A stretch of 64,000 nucleotides of DNA from contig CAJTSK010000008.1 in the NCBI GenBank assembly GCA_910578835.1, forward strand, positions 1-64,000, given 5' to 3'. Positions 26,229 to 34,183 of this stretch are shown here, piece after piece. Made by a program: the position numbers and the translations under genes. The notes under the pieces are model-generated. The model ran no database searches, was not told the DNA's origin, and saw only the letters and a program-made list of their open reading frames with translations. Origin of the DNA: an uncultured Muribaculum sp. Its GTDB lineage: Bacteria > Bacteroidota > Bacteroidia > Bacteroidales > Muribaculaceae. Each line of letters starts with the position of its first letter. Position 1 is the first letter of the stretch.

Positions 26229-27677
26229 TTATTTTTCCCAGTTATCGGTGCGGAACGGCACAAGAGGCAGCTCGCGCATACCATATATATTGCCGGGTGA
26301 CCAGTTTTTGAAGCAATAGCGCACTGCCACAATCTTGTCAACCTTGTCGCTGGTCACCTCTACATTACAGCGGTCGGTGTAGACCTGCTTGGCCTGAGCC
26401 GGATAGAACACGCGGTCTTCTCCTGCCACCTCAAAGCCTTCCATGTCGCGCTCAGGCGAGAAACCGTCGTCGGCATGGCGGAAATGGAGCGTAGCCTTGT
26501 TGCCGTCGACATCCATCGACACATATTCGGGCGAGTCACAGGCTATGCCCTTTACGCCGTAGTCGCGCACGGCAGCCATGTAAGCGAGACGTTCACCGAT
26601 TTCAAGTTTCTTAGAGGGGTGAATCTGAAACGAGGTACCGGGAGTCACAAGGTCAACGGTGCTGACGATGCCGCTATTGGGCACTATTTCCACCGACTTG
26701 TGCTGTGCCTCGCGGAGAAGAGCGCCGCCTGTGGCTTGCTCATCACCGTAATAATGAGGGGGTATCTCCACACAATAGACAGGAATCTCTCCCTCACCCC
26801 ACTGCTCGCGCCAATGGTTGACCATGGTCGCAAAACGCGAAGGATAGTCGGCGTGGTGACCCACATTGCTCTCTCCCTGGTTCCAGAGAAAACCGCGCAC
26901 CGTGTATCCCATGAGAGGATGCAACATGCCGTTATACATAATCATCGGCAACATATACTCGGGGGTATCGGGATTGTTGCCACACTTTTCGATATCAAGG
27001 TCGACATCGGGATATTGCTGCAAAATCTCCTTAGGGAGCCAGCCCTCGACGCGACTGCCGCCCCAGCTGCAATTTATGATACCTACCGGCACATCTATTA
27101 TATTATTGAGCTGACGCGCGAAGTAATATCCCACGGCGCTGAAGTCGGGGGCGTTTTCAGGAACGCATTCCACCCACTCGCCCTTCACGCTATCCTGCGG
27201 CACTTCGGAGCGGGTCTTGGGTACAGTGGCAAAACGTATCGCATGCTTATATTTGCCCGATTCGGCGATTGCCTTGTTGGCACCCTCGATGGGCGCACCC
27301 CAGAAGCCGCGCAAGGGCATCTCCATGTTGGACTGTCCGGAGGCAAACCACACCTCGCCGACAAGCACATTGTCAAGGCTCACAGTCTCGCCGTCGCCGG
27401 TAATTGTCACAGTGTGCACATCGTAGGAAGCGGCGGGAGTAGCCACCTTTACATCCCAGCGACCGTTTTTAGCAGCCTTTGCCGTATATTCCTTGCCATT
27501 CCATCCGGTCACAACCTTTACGACAGAGCCCGGTTTCGCCCATCCCCACAGCGCGGCATCGCTGTTTTGCTGAAGCATCATGTTACGGTTGACTATATCG
27601 GGGAGCGTCAGCGCTCCTGCATTGGCACAAGCTGCCACGGCAACGCCAAGCAGCATATGGCGGAGATTGATTTTCAT
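26229..27677 (-). CDS. SASA-domain (sialate O-acetylesterase-like) SGNH esterase
   Basis: A 482-residue exported SGNH-fold esterase of the SASA family. The N-terminus has a signal peptide (cleavage after ANA, or lipidation at Cys17, cannot be told apart). A small beta domain (about 22-105) is inserted before the catalytic core. Core motifs are block I with Ser116 in FASGQSNMEM, the NCSWGGSRVEGW block, LWNQGESN and the catalytic-His region FQIHPSKK. In mannan loci, esterases of this fold are known to remove acetyl groups from mannan; that is the probable job here, complementing CE7. The family name refers to sialic acid, but nothing in the locus points to sialic acid. Confidence 0.85.
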   Translation of the reverse strand: MKINLRHMLLGVAVAACANAGALTLPDIVNRNMMLQQNSDAALWGWAKPGSVVKVVTGWNGKEYTAKAAKNGRWDVKVATPAASYDVHTVTITGDGETVSLDNVLVGEVWFASGQSNMEMPLRGFWGAPIEGANKAIAESGKYKHAIRFATVPKTRSEVPQDSVKGEWVECVPENAPDFSAVGYYFARQLNNIIDVPVGIINCSWGGSRVEGWLPKEILQQYPDVDLDIEKCGNNPDTPEYMLPMIMYNGMLHPLMGYTVRGFLWNQGESNVGHHADYPSRFATMVNHWREQWGEGEIPVYCVEIPPHYYGDEQATGGALLREAQHKSVEIVPNSGIVSTVDLVTPGTSFQIHPSKKLEIGERLAYMAAVRDYGVKGIACDSPEYVSMDVDGNKATLHFRHADDGFSPERDMEGFEVAGEDRVFYPAQAKQVYTDRCNVEVTSDKVDKIVAVRYCFKNWSPGNIYGMRELPLVPFRTDNWEK

Positions 27678-27697
27678 GACTATATCTACGATAATGG

Positions 27698-28693
27698 TTA
27701 ACGGTTACGGTTGATGTAATACTTCACGAGCACAGCCCAAGGCTTGAGGTCGTCGTCGGTCCACTCTTCACCGCGTGAGGCAGCCGAGGGGCGGAGCATG
27801 GAGCAAGTCTCATCCTTGTCGCTTACCGACCAGCATATCCAGCTGATACCGTTTTCATCGGCAAGGTCCATCCATTTTTCCCATGAGGCGGGGTCGATGA
27901 CACCATCGCCTGTGTGTACCATCGACGCACATTCAGCCATAAAGAGGGGCAGACCCTTGTCGATGGCATACTGAGCCTGCTGACGCAGGTAGTCGGCATG
28001 GGTAGCGGCGTAATAGTGGAGCGAGTACACCACATTGTCATCTGACACTATGGGGTCGTCGGCAGCCTCATGTACATTCTGGTCCCAACGGGGAGTGGGC
28101 ACAATGACTATCGCCTCAGGGGCATTCTTGCGTATAATCGGAAGTATTTCCTCGGCGTAATCCTTGGTCTCTTTCCAGCTCACTTCGAGGGGCTCATTCC
28201 ATATCTCATACAATACGTTGGGAAGTTTGCCATACTTTTCGCTGACCGTAGCGAAAAATTCCTTTGCGAGAGGCAGGTTATTTTCATGACTGTGGAAGTC
28301 GATAAGGACATAGATACCATTGTCGACCGCACCCTGCACGATGCTGTCGACAAGAGCATAGCCCATCTCAGGCTTCTTGTCAAATGTATTTTCATCGAGG
28401 TCAAGACCGATAGAGGCACGTACAATGTCGGCGCCCCAGTTATTTGCAATCTCATTCACCGAGCTTCTGTTGTAGAAACGCGGCCACATGTTATGCCATC
28501 CGAAGCTGACACCCCTGAGCTGTATCGAGTCGCCGTTCTGGTCGACTATGCGCGAGCCGTTGACTTTCAACTGACCGTGACGCTCCACAAGCGTGGGCTC
28601 ATTTTCCTCCGCAACGGAAGTTTCTGACTTTCCTCCGCAAGCCACAAGGGGGAGGAGTGACGCAAGCAAAATTACTGCTGAAAATAACTTCAT
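27698..28693 (-). CDS. GH5 endo-beta-1,4-glucanase/glucomannanase-like lipoprotein
   Basis: A 331-residue lipoprotein (Cys19, LVAC) with a complete GH5 barrel. The N-terminal pattern GQLKVNGSRIVDQNGDSIQLRG and GVSFGWHNMW resembles GH5_2-type cellulases. The acid/base is Glu167 in YEIWNEPLEVSW; the nucleophile position falls in LFMAECAS (Glu254), where cellulases often have T-E-W/F-G. HYYAATHADYLRQ is the conserved substrate-site His/Tyr strand. An endo-glucanase in this locus fits a glucomannan substrate and the GH94 cellobiose phosphorylase. Subfamily is from memory of motifs and may be wrong. First gene of its unit. Confidence 0.85.
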   Translation of the reverse strand: MKLFSAVILLASLLPLVACGGKSETSVAEENEPTLVERHGQLKVNGSRIVDQNGDSIQLRGVSFGWHNMWPRFYNRSSVNEIANNWGADIVRASIGLDLDENTFDKKPEMGYALVDSIVQGAVDNGIYVLIDFHSHENNLPLAKEFFATVSEKYGKLPNVLYEIWNEPLEVSWKETKDYAEEILPIIRKNAPEAIVIVPTPRWDQNVHEAADDPIVSDDNVVYSLHYYAATHADYLRQQAQYAIDKGLPLFMAECASMVHTGDGVIDPASWEKWMDLADENGISWICWSVSDKDETCSMLRPSAASRGEEWTDDDLKPWAVLVKYYINRNR

Positions 28694-28751
28694 GGAATAT
28701 AAGTAAATATGTTATAATGGTTGATTAATACTATTGATTAACTCTTATGCA

Positions 28752-28759
28752 CAAATCTA
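28752..28759 (-). promoter_or_regulatory. Probable -7 element of the GH5-SASA-GH5-CE7 operon
   Basis: TAGATTTG on the minus strand, about 58 bases before the GH5 start, fits TAnnTTTG. A TTG lies only 16 bases upstream, short of the usual spacing, suggesting activation. Two GCATAG repeats exactly 10 bases apart (28782 and 28792) lie just upstream and are a candidate activator site. Confidence 0.5.
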
Positions 28760-28837
28760 ATAATATTCTGCGAAACAATCCGCATAGCGCGGCATAGAGT
28801 ATCACAATCTGATAAATTAATACTATTTTAGCAACGG

Positions 28838-29713
28838 TCACACAATGATTTTATTTTTACGGTAGTTCTCCCTGAACACTTTGGGCGAACATCCCTTTTT
28901 CCTTTTAAATATGCGGTTGAAATTGGACACGTTGTTGAATCCACACTCATAGCATATTTCGACAATCGACATGGTGCTGTCGGCAAGAAGCCGGGAGGCA
29001 TAGCCGAGCCTCAGGTCGATGATATAGTCGGAGATGGTGCGACCGGTGCGCAGCTTGAAAAAGCGGCTGAATGCGGTAGGGGTCATGCCTATGAGGTCGG
29101 CAAGCGACTGCAGGCGTATCTCCTTATTGTAATTTCTGTTGATATACTCCTCGACCTTACGCACACGGCGGCTGTCGGAAGTAGTCGACACGTTGGCAAA
29201 CGACGAGCTTGACAGCATGTGGAAGTTTTCTTCAAGCGACAGCTCATATAATATCTCAAGTAACTTGAGCATCCTGTAAAACCCCGACTGAATACGGGTT
29301 ATCTCGCCCAGACGCGAATAAAGCTTCATTATGGCAGGCACGCCGAAAGCTATGCCGTTGTGGCTGCGCTCAAGCATCACCTCAAGGCTCTTCATCTGGT
29401 TTTTGGCAAGCAGCGAGTCGCCCAGAAGGTCGGGTGAAAACTGGATTGTCACTTCATGTATATCCTTCCTTGTACATTCGTGCTGCTCCCACGCATGCTC
29501 AAGTCCCCCGCCCACTATCGCCAGGTCATAATTGCCCAGCACCTCGATGCTGTCGCCAACGAGACGCCGCGCCCCTTCGCAGTTTTCCACGAAATTAAGC
29601 TCAAACTCGGCATGGCGGTGCAGAGGGTAGTCAAAACTCTCCTTATAGCGGTCGACAAGATAGAAACAATCCTTCGACGACAGAGGGGTAATTTCCGTGA
29701 TAACCTTGTTCAT
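28838..29713 (-). CDS. AraC-family transcriptional regulator of the mannan locus
   Basis: A 291-residue cytoplasmic regulator with an N-terminal cupin-like sensing domain (FDYPLHRHAEFELNFVE near 28-44 is the characteristic strand with His residues) and a C-terminal AraC DNA-binding domain with two helix-turn-helix units (about 190-285: RLQSLADLIGMTPTAFSRFF and IVEICYECGFNNVSNFNRIF). Adjacent and upstream of the mannan units, in the same direction, with its own promoter. It is the obvious candidate activator of the locus, responding to an intracellular sugar. No hybrid two-component regulator or anti-sigma pair is present. The ligand is unknown. Confidence 0.9.
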   Translation of the reverse strand: MNKVITEITPLSSKDCFYLVDRYKESFDYPLHRHAEFELNFVENCEGARRLVGDSIEVLGNYDLAIVGGGLEHAWEQHECTRKDIHEVTIQFSPDLLGDSLLAKNQMKSLEVMLERSHNGIAFGVPAIMKLYSRLGEITRIQSGFYRMLKLLEILYELSLEENFHMLSSSSFANVSTTSDSRRVRKVEEYINRNYNKEIRLQSLADLIGMTPTAFSRFFKLRTGRTISDYIIDLRLGYASRLLADSTMSIVEICYECGFNNVSNFNRIFKRKKGCSPKVFRENYRKNKIIV

Positions 29714-29735
29714 GATGTTAGATGATTGGTTGTTG

Positions 29736-29766
29736 CAAAGTTACAACAATTTCAATTAGTCGCAAA
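29736..29766 (-). promoter_or_regulatory. Promoter of the AraC-family regulator
   Basis: On the minus strand TTTG (29763-29766) is followed after 19 bases by TAACTTTG (29736-29743), a full match to the Bacteroidetes consensus. The start codon lies 22 bases further on. Being a consensus promoter, it suggests steady expression of the regulator, unlike the poorer promoters of the three target units. Confidence 0.78.
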
Positions 29767-29943
29767 TTTTACACTGCTAAAATCAGCACATTCCTATGCA
29801 AAAAATTGCACATTATACCCCTGACAATAATCATCAGCATCAAAATTAATGTATCGCAACATCAAAGCCGCCCACCAATGTTAATTTATCACAAATAAGC
29901 TACACATTCTCACAATTTAACACAGCGATGTCATAAAACAATT

Positions 29944-29951
29944 TATATTTG
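29944..29951 (+). promoter_or_regulatory. Probable -7 element for the MG2/plug protein gene
   Basis: TATATTTG on the plus strand matches TAnnTTTG. The intergenic region 29714-30059 (346 bases) is AT-rich, holds this element and the divergent regulator promoter, and has no gene that I can see. A CTATGC (29794-29799) also found upstream of the mannan operons lies between them. Confidence 0.5.
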
Positions 29952-30059
29952 CAAAATACGCAACAATTACACGATGAAAACATCTCTTCCCCACAACCAA
30001 ACAGAACAAACAATCATCGAAGGCATCGCCCATTATTACCAATCATAACTTCAATAACG

Positions 30060-32780
30060 ATGATGAGGATAAAACAGATCTCAAAATATCTCAAACAGTT
30101 ACTTCCGGTTATAATTGTTGTATTTTCTCAAATAGCAGTCACAGCCTCCGCTGTGACTGCTGACACTGTCTTCTGCCGCATTGACCGTCAACGGGAAATA
30201 TTCCCTCAGGAAAAGGCATATATGATGACCGACCGCAACAACTATCTTGGAGGCGACACAATATGGTTCAGGGTATTTATAATGGATGCTTCAACCCATG
30301 TGGAGGTGAATGCAAGCAGATATGTTTATGTTGAGCTAATCAATCCGATGGGCAAAACGGAGCAAAGGATAATGGCAAGAAATAACAATGGCACATATTC
30401 GGGATACATAACGCTTCCCGCGAACATATCAGACGGCAAATATGACCTTATCGCATACACCCGATTCATGCAGAGTCAATCGCCTGACTTTTTCCCACGA
30501 AAAAAAATAACATTGCTAAACATCAGGTCAATCAAAGACGAAATATCACATCATTGGGACAGCAAAAACAACCGCTTGTCGTTATCATACATAGACAAAA
30601 CGACAGGCAAACCTCGGCCATATAAGGAAATGAATTTGTATTCCGACGGAGGCAAAGAATTTTCCTCATCCGGCACCCATGATGCAGTCAACATAAAAAT
30701 AAAGCCGGAAGACCTTGTAAACGGGTGGATTAAAGTAAGATATGACGAGTATCAAAAATTTGTCCATCTTGACAACGCTGAAACAGAAGAATACGATCTC
30801 ACGTTTTTTCCCGAGGGTGGTTACATTATTGCCGGAGCACCATGCCGAATAGCATTCAAAAGCATATCGACCGATGGAATGTCACATGAAGCAGAAGGCA
30901 ATATAGTTGATGAATCAGGAACAGAAGTAGCACATTATAAATCGCAACACGCAGGCATGGGGTCAATAGTATTAACCCTCAATAAGAACAAGAAATATTA
31001 TGCTGTCGACAAAGGCGGAAAAAAAGTAGAACTGCCCTCAGCGACAGAAGGAGCATCAGTACTTCAGATTCACAACCGCTTTGCTGACACCCTGAAAATC
31101 ACAGTGGCGGGAGAGCGCACAGACGGGATGTCTCTTTTAATGCAACAGAGAGGAATACCGCTTGCATACAACCGACTTAACGACATCGACACCATAAAGT
31201 TTGCCCGCACTTCTTGTCCTCCTGGAATAATACAGCTGACGCTTTTTGATGACCGGATGCACAAACTAAGCGAACGTCTAATATTCATCGCAAACCGCAA
31301 TAACCATCAGCCGGAAATTGTCCCTGACCGTATCTGCTATAAAAATCGCGAACATGTAAAAATATGCGGAATATTTGATAGCATAAACCCACCCAAAGGC
31401 AACTATGCCGTTAGCGTAACTGACCGTAATTCTTCTTTACATGATTCAACCGTCAATATAGTGTCCCACACATTACTGCAAAGCGACCTTAAGGGATATA
31501 TCGAAGATGCCGGATATTACCTCTCCGACACCAAAGAGGCGGCGGAAGCCCTTGACAACCTCATGCTTACCCAAGGGTGGAAACGATATGACATACCGCA
31601 AGTTGCCAAAGGATGCTATGCTAAACCCTGCACCCAAATCGAGACAGACATGACTATAGCGGGACATGTTCGCAGCCTTTGGAAAAACAATGCAGTCGCC
31701 AACGCGACCGTGAGCCTCTTGTCACCAAACACCGGTTATGTCGCAATGTCTGAGACTGATGATAACGGAAGGTTTGTTTTTGACGGATTTGAACTGCCTG
31801 AAAACTCCCGTTACCTTCTTCAAACCATAAACCTTAACGGCAAAACAGAACGAAACATAATAGTAGACTCGTTAGAATATCCTGTCTTGCAATATCTCAA
31901 AGGTTTCTCCAAAGAAATATGCGACAATGTTTCCCCTATAGAAAGATTGCGTATTGAAAACAATCCTGAACTCAGCAGTATATTGTTATCGGAAGTGATT
32001 GTGACCGGTCAAAAGAAACCCAAGTCAGGGACAACATGGTATGACTTGATAACTGAGTCACGGCAATACGATACCGAAGACAAGGACTACAGCTACATAT
32101 CGACCATAGAAGAAGCGCTTCGCAAAATCCACGGCATACAAATAAAAAATGACGGTTCGATAATTTTTCGCGGAAAAACTGTAGCCATATACGTTGATGA
32201 CATATATCTTGACTTAGGTCATGTGTCGACAGGTCCTCTCCCACTATTCGAGGGGAAAACACCGACAAAAGGCAAAAAAGTTTTCCGAAAAGGGAATAAA
32301 TCCACTCACTGGGTTATGGGTGACGGATTAGGCGTATTAGGGTCAGACAACAATCAATTAAAAGCAATCGAAGATATATGTCCTTACAATACCATCAAGA
32401 CAATAACATTTCTTATTCCCGGCGAGGCTGTCGCTTTAGGCACCAAAGCAGCCAACGGCGCCTTGATGATCCAAACAAAAAAAGATGTCGAGAAACCACA
32501 CGACACGTGGGACAACGGTATCCGTGAGGTCCATATACCAGGATATCAAAAACCGGCGGAATTCTATTCTCCCCGATATACTCCTGACTGCCATATTGAC
32601 GGAAGCGACCTGAGAGCCACAATATATTGGAATCCGAAGATTGAAATCGGAGATAACGGCAAATCGGAAATTGAATTTTACACTACCGATGCACCGTCAA
32701 CTACTTATGACATCGTGATAGAGGGCATCACTGATACAGGAATCCCGTTTTCCTCTCATTCCACCATCTCTATTGAATAA
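30060..32780 (+). CDS. Secreted MG2-domain protein with TonB-receptor-like plug but no barrel
   Basis: A 906-residue exported protein. I start it at the ATG at 30060 (MMRIKQISKYLKQLL...), which gives a signal peptide; a further upstream TTG lies inside the promoter's -7 element and cannot be the start. The region around 45-135 (EKAYMMTDRNNYLGGDTIWFRV ... GTYSGYITLPANISDGKYDL, quoted in parts) looks like an alpha-2-macroglobulin MG2 domain. A carboxypeptidase-regulatory-like Ig domain follows at about 530-590. A plug-like domain (LLSEVIVTGQKK to ANGALMIQTKK, about 640-810) is present, but the transporter barrel is absent. Similar proteins are widespread in Bacteroidetes with unknown function. 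It may bind a partner at the outer membrane. Codon use looks more AT-rich than in its neighbours. Confidence 0.85.
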   Translation: MMRIKQISKYLKQLLPVIIVVFSQIAVTASAVTADTVFCRIDRQREIFPQEKAYMMTDRNNYLGGDTIWFRVFIMDASTHVEVNASRYVYVELINPMGKTEQRIMARNNNGTYSGYITLPANISDGKYDLIAYTRFMQSQSPDFFPRKKITLLNIRSIKDEISHHWDSKNNRLSLSYIDKTTGKPRPYKEMNLYSDGGKEFSSSGTHDAVNIKIKPEDLVNGWIKVRYDEYQKFVHLDNAETEEYDLTFFPEGGYIIAGAPCRIAFKSISTDGMSHEAEGNIVDESGTEVAHYKSQHAGMGSIVLTLNKNKKYYAVDKGGKKVELPSATEGASVLQIHNRFADTLKITVAGERTDGMSLLMQQRGIPLAYNRLNDIDTIKFARTSCPPGIIQLTLFDDRMHKLSERLIFIANRNNHQPEIVPDRICYKNREHVKICGIFDSINPPKGNYAVSVTDRNSSLHDSTVNIVSHTLLQSDLKGYIEDAGYYLSDTKEAAEALDNLMLTQGWKRYDIPQVAKGCYAKPCTQIETDMTIAGHVRSLWKNNAVANATVSLLSPNTGYVAMSETDDNGRFVFDGFELPENSRYLLQTINLNGKTERNIIVDSLEYPVLQYLKGFSKEICDNVSPIERLRIENNPELSSILLSEVIVTGQKKPKSGTTWYDLITESRQYDTEDKDYSYISTIEEALRKIHGIQIKNDGSIIFRGKTVAIYVDDIYLDLGHVSTGPLPLFEGKTPTKGKKVFRKGNKSTHWVMGDGLGVLGSDNNQLKAIEDICPYNTIKTITFLIPGEAVALGTKAANGALMIQTKKDVEKPHDTWDNGIREVHIPGYQKPAEFYSPRYTPDCHIDGSDLRATIYWNPKIEIGDNGKSEIEFYTTDAPSTTYDIVIEGITDTGIPFSSHSTISIE

Positions 32781-32862
32781 TCCAAGCGACATTTAAAGCC
32801 ATGGCAACATTTATGACCGCAAAGTGTTGAATTTATATAAACAACAGTTAAAAAGTAAAGTC

Positions 32863-33438
32863 ATGAGCGGAAAAAACAGTTTCTGGAGCTACCTGTTCGT
32901 GTTGGCGGCAGGTATCGTGCTAATTTGTTTCCACACCCGTGTCAACATCCTGGCGTGGTTGATAATGTTTGTAGGTGTGATGTTTGCAGTACCCGGGCTC
33001 ATAGGGGTAATCACCGGCATAAGCCGCAGCAGCCGTAACCGTGGAGTCAATGCCTCGACAATGATTTCATCAATAGGCTCGCTTATCATAGGCGTAATCA
33101 TGATCATATGGCCGGAGCCCTTTGCCGGAGTGTTTGTATATGTGCTCGCGGCGGTGCTTCTTATCGCGGGATTCTGTCAGATATGGGTGCTTGCAGTCGA
33201 CTACAAGCCCTATTCGATGCCATTGTGGCTCTACATACTCCCCGTGTTGATATTCATCACCGGCATAGTAATGATATGCACCCCATTGCGCGAAATAGAG
33301 TCGGCATTTACCTTGATGGCAGGTATAGCGATGGTAGCCGCTGCCGCCAACGGACTGTTTATCTACCTCGCCGCCTACAACTCGGCGAAGCCCGAGCTTA
33401 ACGAGGCAAAACAGCATGACACAATCGGCAACGAGTAA
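32863..33438 (+). CDS. DUF308/HdeD-like membrane protein
   Basis: A 191-residue inner-membrane protein with about six hydrophobic helices in three pairs, each pair followed by a short loop; the pattern and the WPEPFAGVFVYVLAAVLLIAG segment are typical of DUF308/HdeD-like proteins. I use the ATG at 32863 (MSGKNSFWSYLF); a GTG 39 bases upstream is less likely because the extension is polar and lacks a signal. HdeD relatives are linked to acid stress in enterobacteria, but the role in Bacteroidales is unknown. It ends 24 bases before the convergent kinase gene. Confidence 0.8.
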   Translation: MSGKNSFWSYLFVLAAGIVLICFHTRVNILAWLIMFVGVMFAVPGLIGVITGISRSSRNRGVNASTMISSIGSLIIGVIMIIWPEPFAGVFVYVLAAVLLIAGFCQIWVLAVDYKPYSMPLWLYILPVLIFITGIVMICTPLREIESAFTLMAGIAMVAAAANGLFIYLAAYNSAKPELNEAKQHDTIGNE

Positions 33439-33456
33439 ACCCTCAGGTCATAACAC

Positions 33457-33497
33457 ATTACGTCACTCGCCGAGTTTAAAACGGCGGGTGACGTAAT
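33457..33497. terminator. Convergent hairpin between the DUF308 gene and the kinase gene
   Basis: A 16-bp stem (33457-33472 with 33482-33497, one G-T position) with a 9-base loop sits between two convergent genes and includes the last codons and stop of the kinase gene. It could stop transcription from both sides. No T-run is adjacent, so this is a positional inference. Confidence 0.55.
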
Positions 33498-34101
33498 CAC
33501 ATATTATCGCCGCCACATCGCCTGTGGGCATCGACGACGAGTCGATTGTCATGTGATAGGTCTTTGCATCGCCCCAGGTCTTGTCGGAATAGAAGTTGTA
33601 ATATCCCGCCCGGAGCTTGTTGGTCTTTTCGGCAAGCGCCTTAGCCTGCTCGGGAGTGGTCTTGTCGCCACGGCGCACGATACGCTTCACACACTCCTCA
33701 ATCGGGGCATGGATAAATATGTTGGCACAGCGCGGATGGTCACGCAACACATAGTCGGCGCTCCTGCCCACAATCACGCATGAATGTTTTTCAGCCACGG
33801 AATGGATGAAGTCGCTTTGCGCCCTATAAAGGGTATCGTCGCTGATAGAAGAAGAGCCGGCATATAGCGTATAAGGATTGTAGCCCATGGTGAAAGAAAA
33901 AAGTCCGCTGAAAAATTTAGGGAATTTCTCGTCAGATTTCTCAAAAAACTCAGGACTTACGCCGGCATTTTTTGCCGCCTCGCAGAGCAGTTCCTTATCA
34001 TAATAGGCGATGCCAAGACGCTCGGCGACAAGCTTGCCAATCTCCCTGCCGCCACTGCCAAACTGGCGGCCTATCGTGATTACAAAATTCTTTTCATCCA
34101 T
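33463..34101 (-). CDS. Cytidylate-kinase-like protein
   Basis: A 212-residue P-loop protein of the cytidylate-kinase-like family common in Bacteroidales and Firmicutes. The start is set at the ATG at 34101 (MDEKNFVITIGRQFGSGG); the TTG at 34125 lies in the promoter. The P-loop GRQFGSGGREIGK (about 11-23), the YDKELL segment and the VIVGRSADYVLRDHP block match the family. Unlike the housekeeping Cmk, members of this family have not been firmly linked to CMP phosphorylation, so the substrate is open. Confidence 0.85.
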   Translation of the reverse strand: MDEKNFVITIGRQFGSGGREIGKLVAERLGIAYYDKELLCEAAKNAGVSPEFFEKSDEKFPKFFSGLFSFTMGYNPYTLYAGSSSISDDTLYRAQSDFIHSVAEKHSCVIVGRSADYVLRDHPRCANIFIHAPIEECVKRIVRRGDKTTPEQAKALAEKTNKLRAGYYNFYSDKTWGDAKTYHMTIDSSSMPTGDVAAIICDYVTRRFKLGE

Positions 34102-34122
34102 AATATCGGGTTTTAAGAGATA

Positions 34123-34130
34123 CAAATATA
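34123..34130 (-). promoter_or_regulatory. Probable -7 element of the kinase-like gene
   Basis: TATATTTG on the minus strand, 22 bases before the ATG at 34101. It also contains the TTG that extends the reading frame, showing why that longer start is wrong. Confidence 0.5.
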
Positions 34131-34151
34131 AGTGTTTTTACTGAAATTTAT

Positions 34152-34159
34152 TATCTTTG
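34152..34159 (+). promoter_or_regulatory. Probable -7 element of the 34184 gene
   Basis: TATCTTTG on the plus strand, 25 bases before the ATG at 34184; divergent from the kinase promoter 22 bases away. Confidence 0.5.
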
Positions 34160-34183
34160 CGCCATAACTTTACACCCAGTATC

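Noticed and set aside
26475..27701. Long open frame of about 400 codons on the plus strand opposite the SASA esterase
   Set aside because: It is wholly antisense to a well-supported gene, has no recognisable domain and a His/Arg/Gly-rich composition typical of shadow frames in this codon usage.
29949..30059. N-terminal extension of the MG2/plug protein from a TTG
   Set aside because: The TTG is part of the TATATTTG -7 element, so it lies upstream of the transcript; the extension also precedes and spoils the signal peptide.
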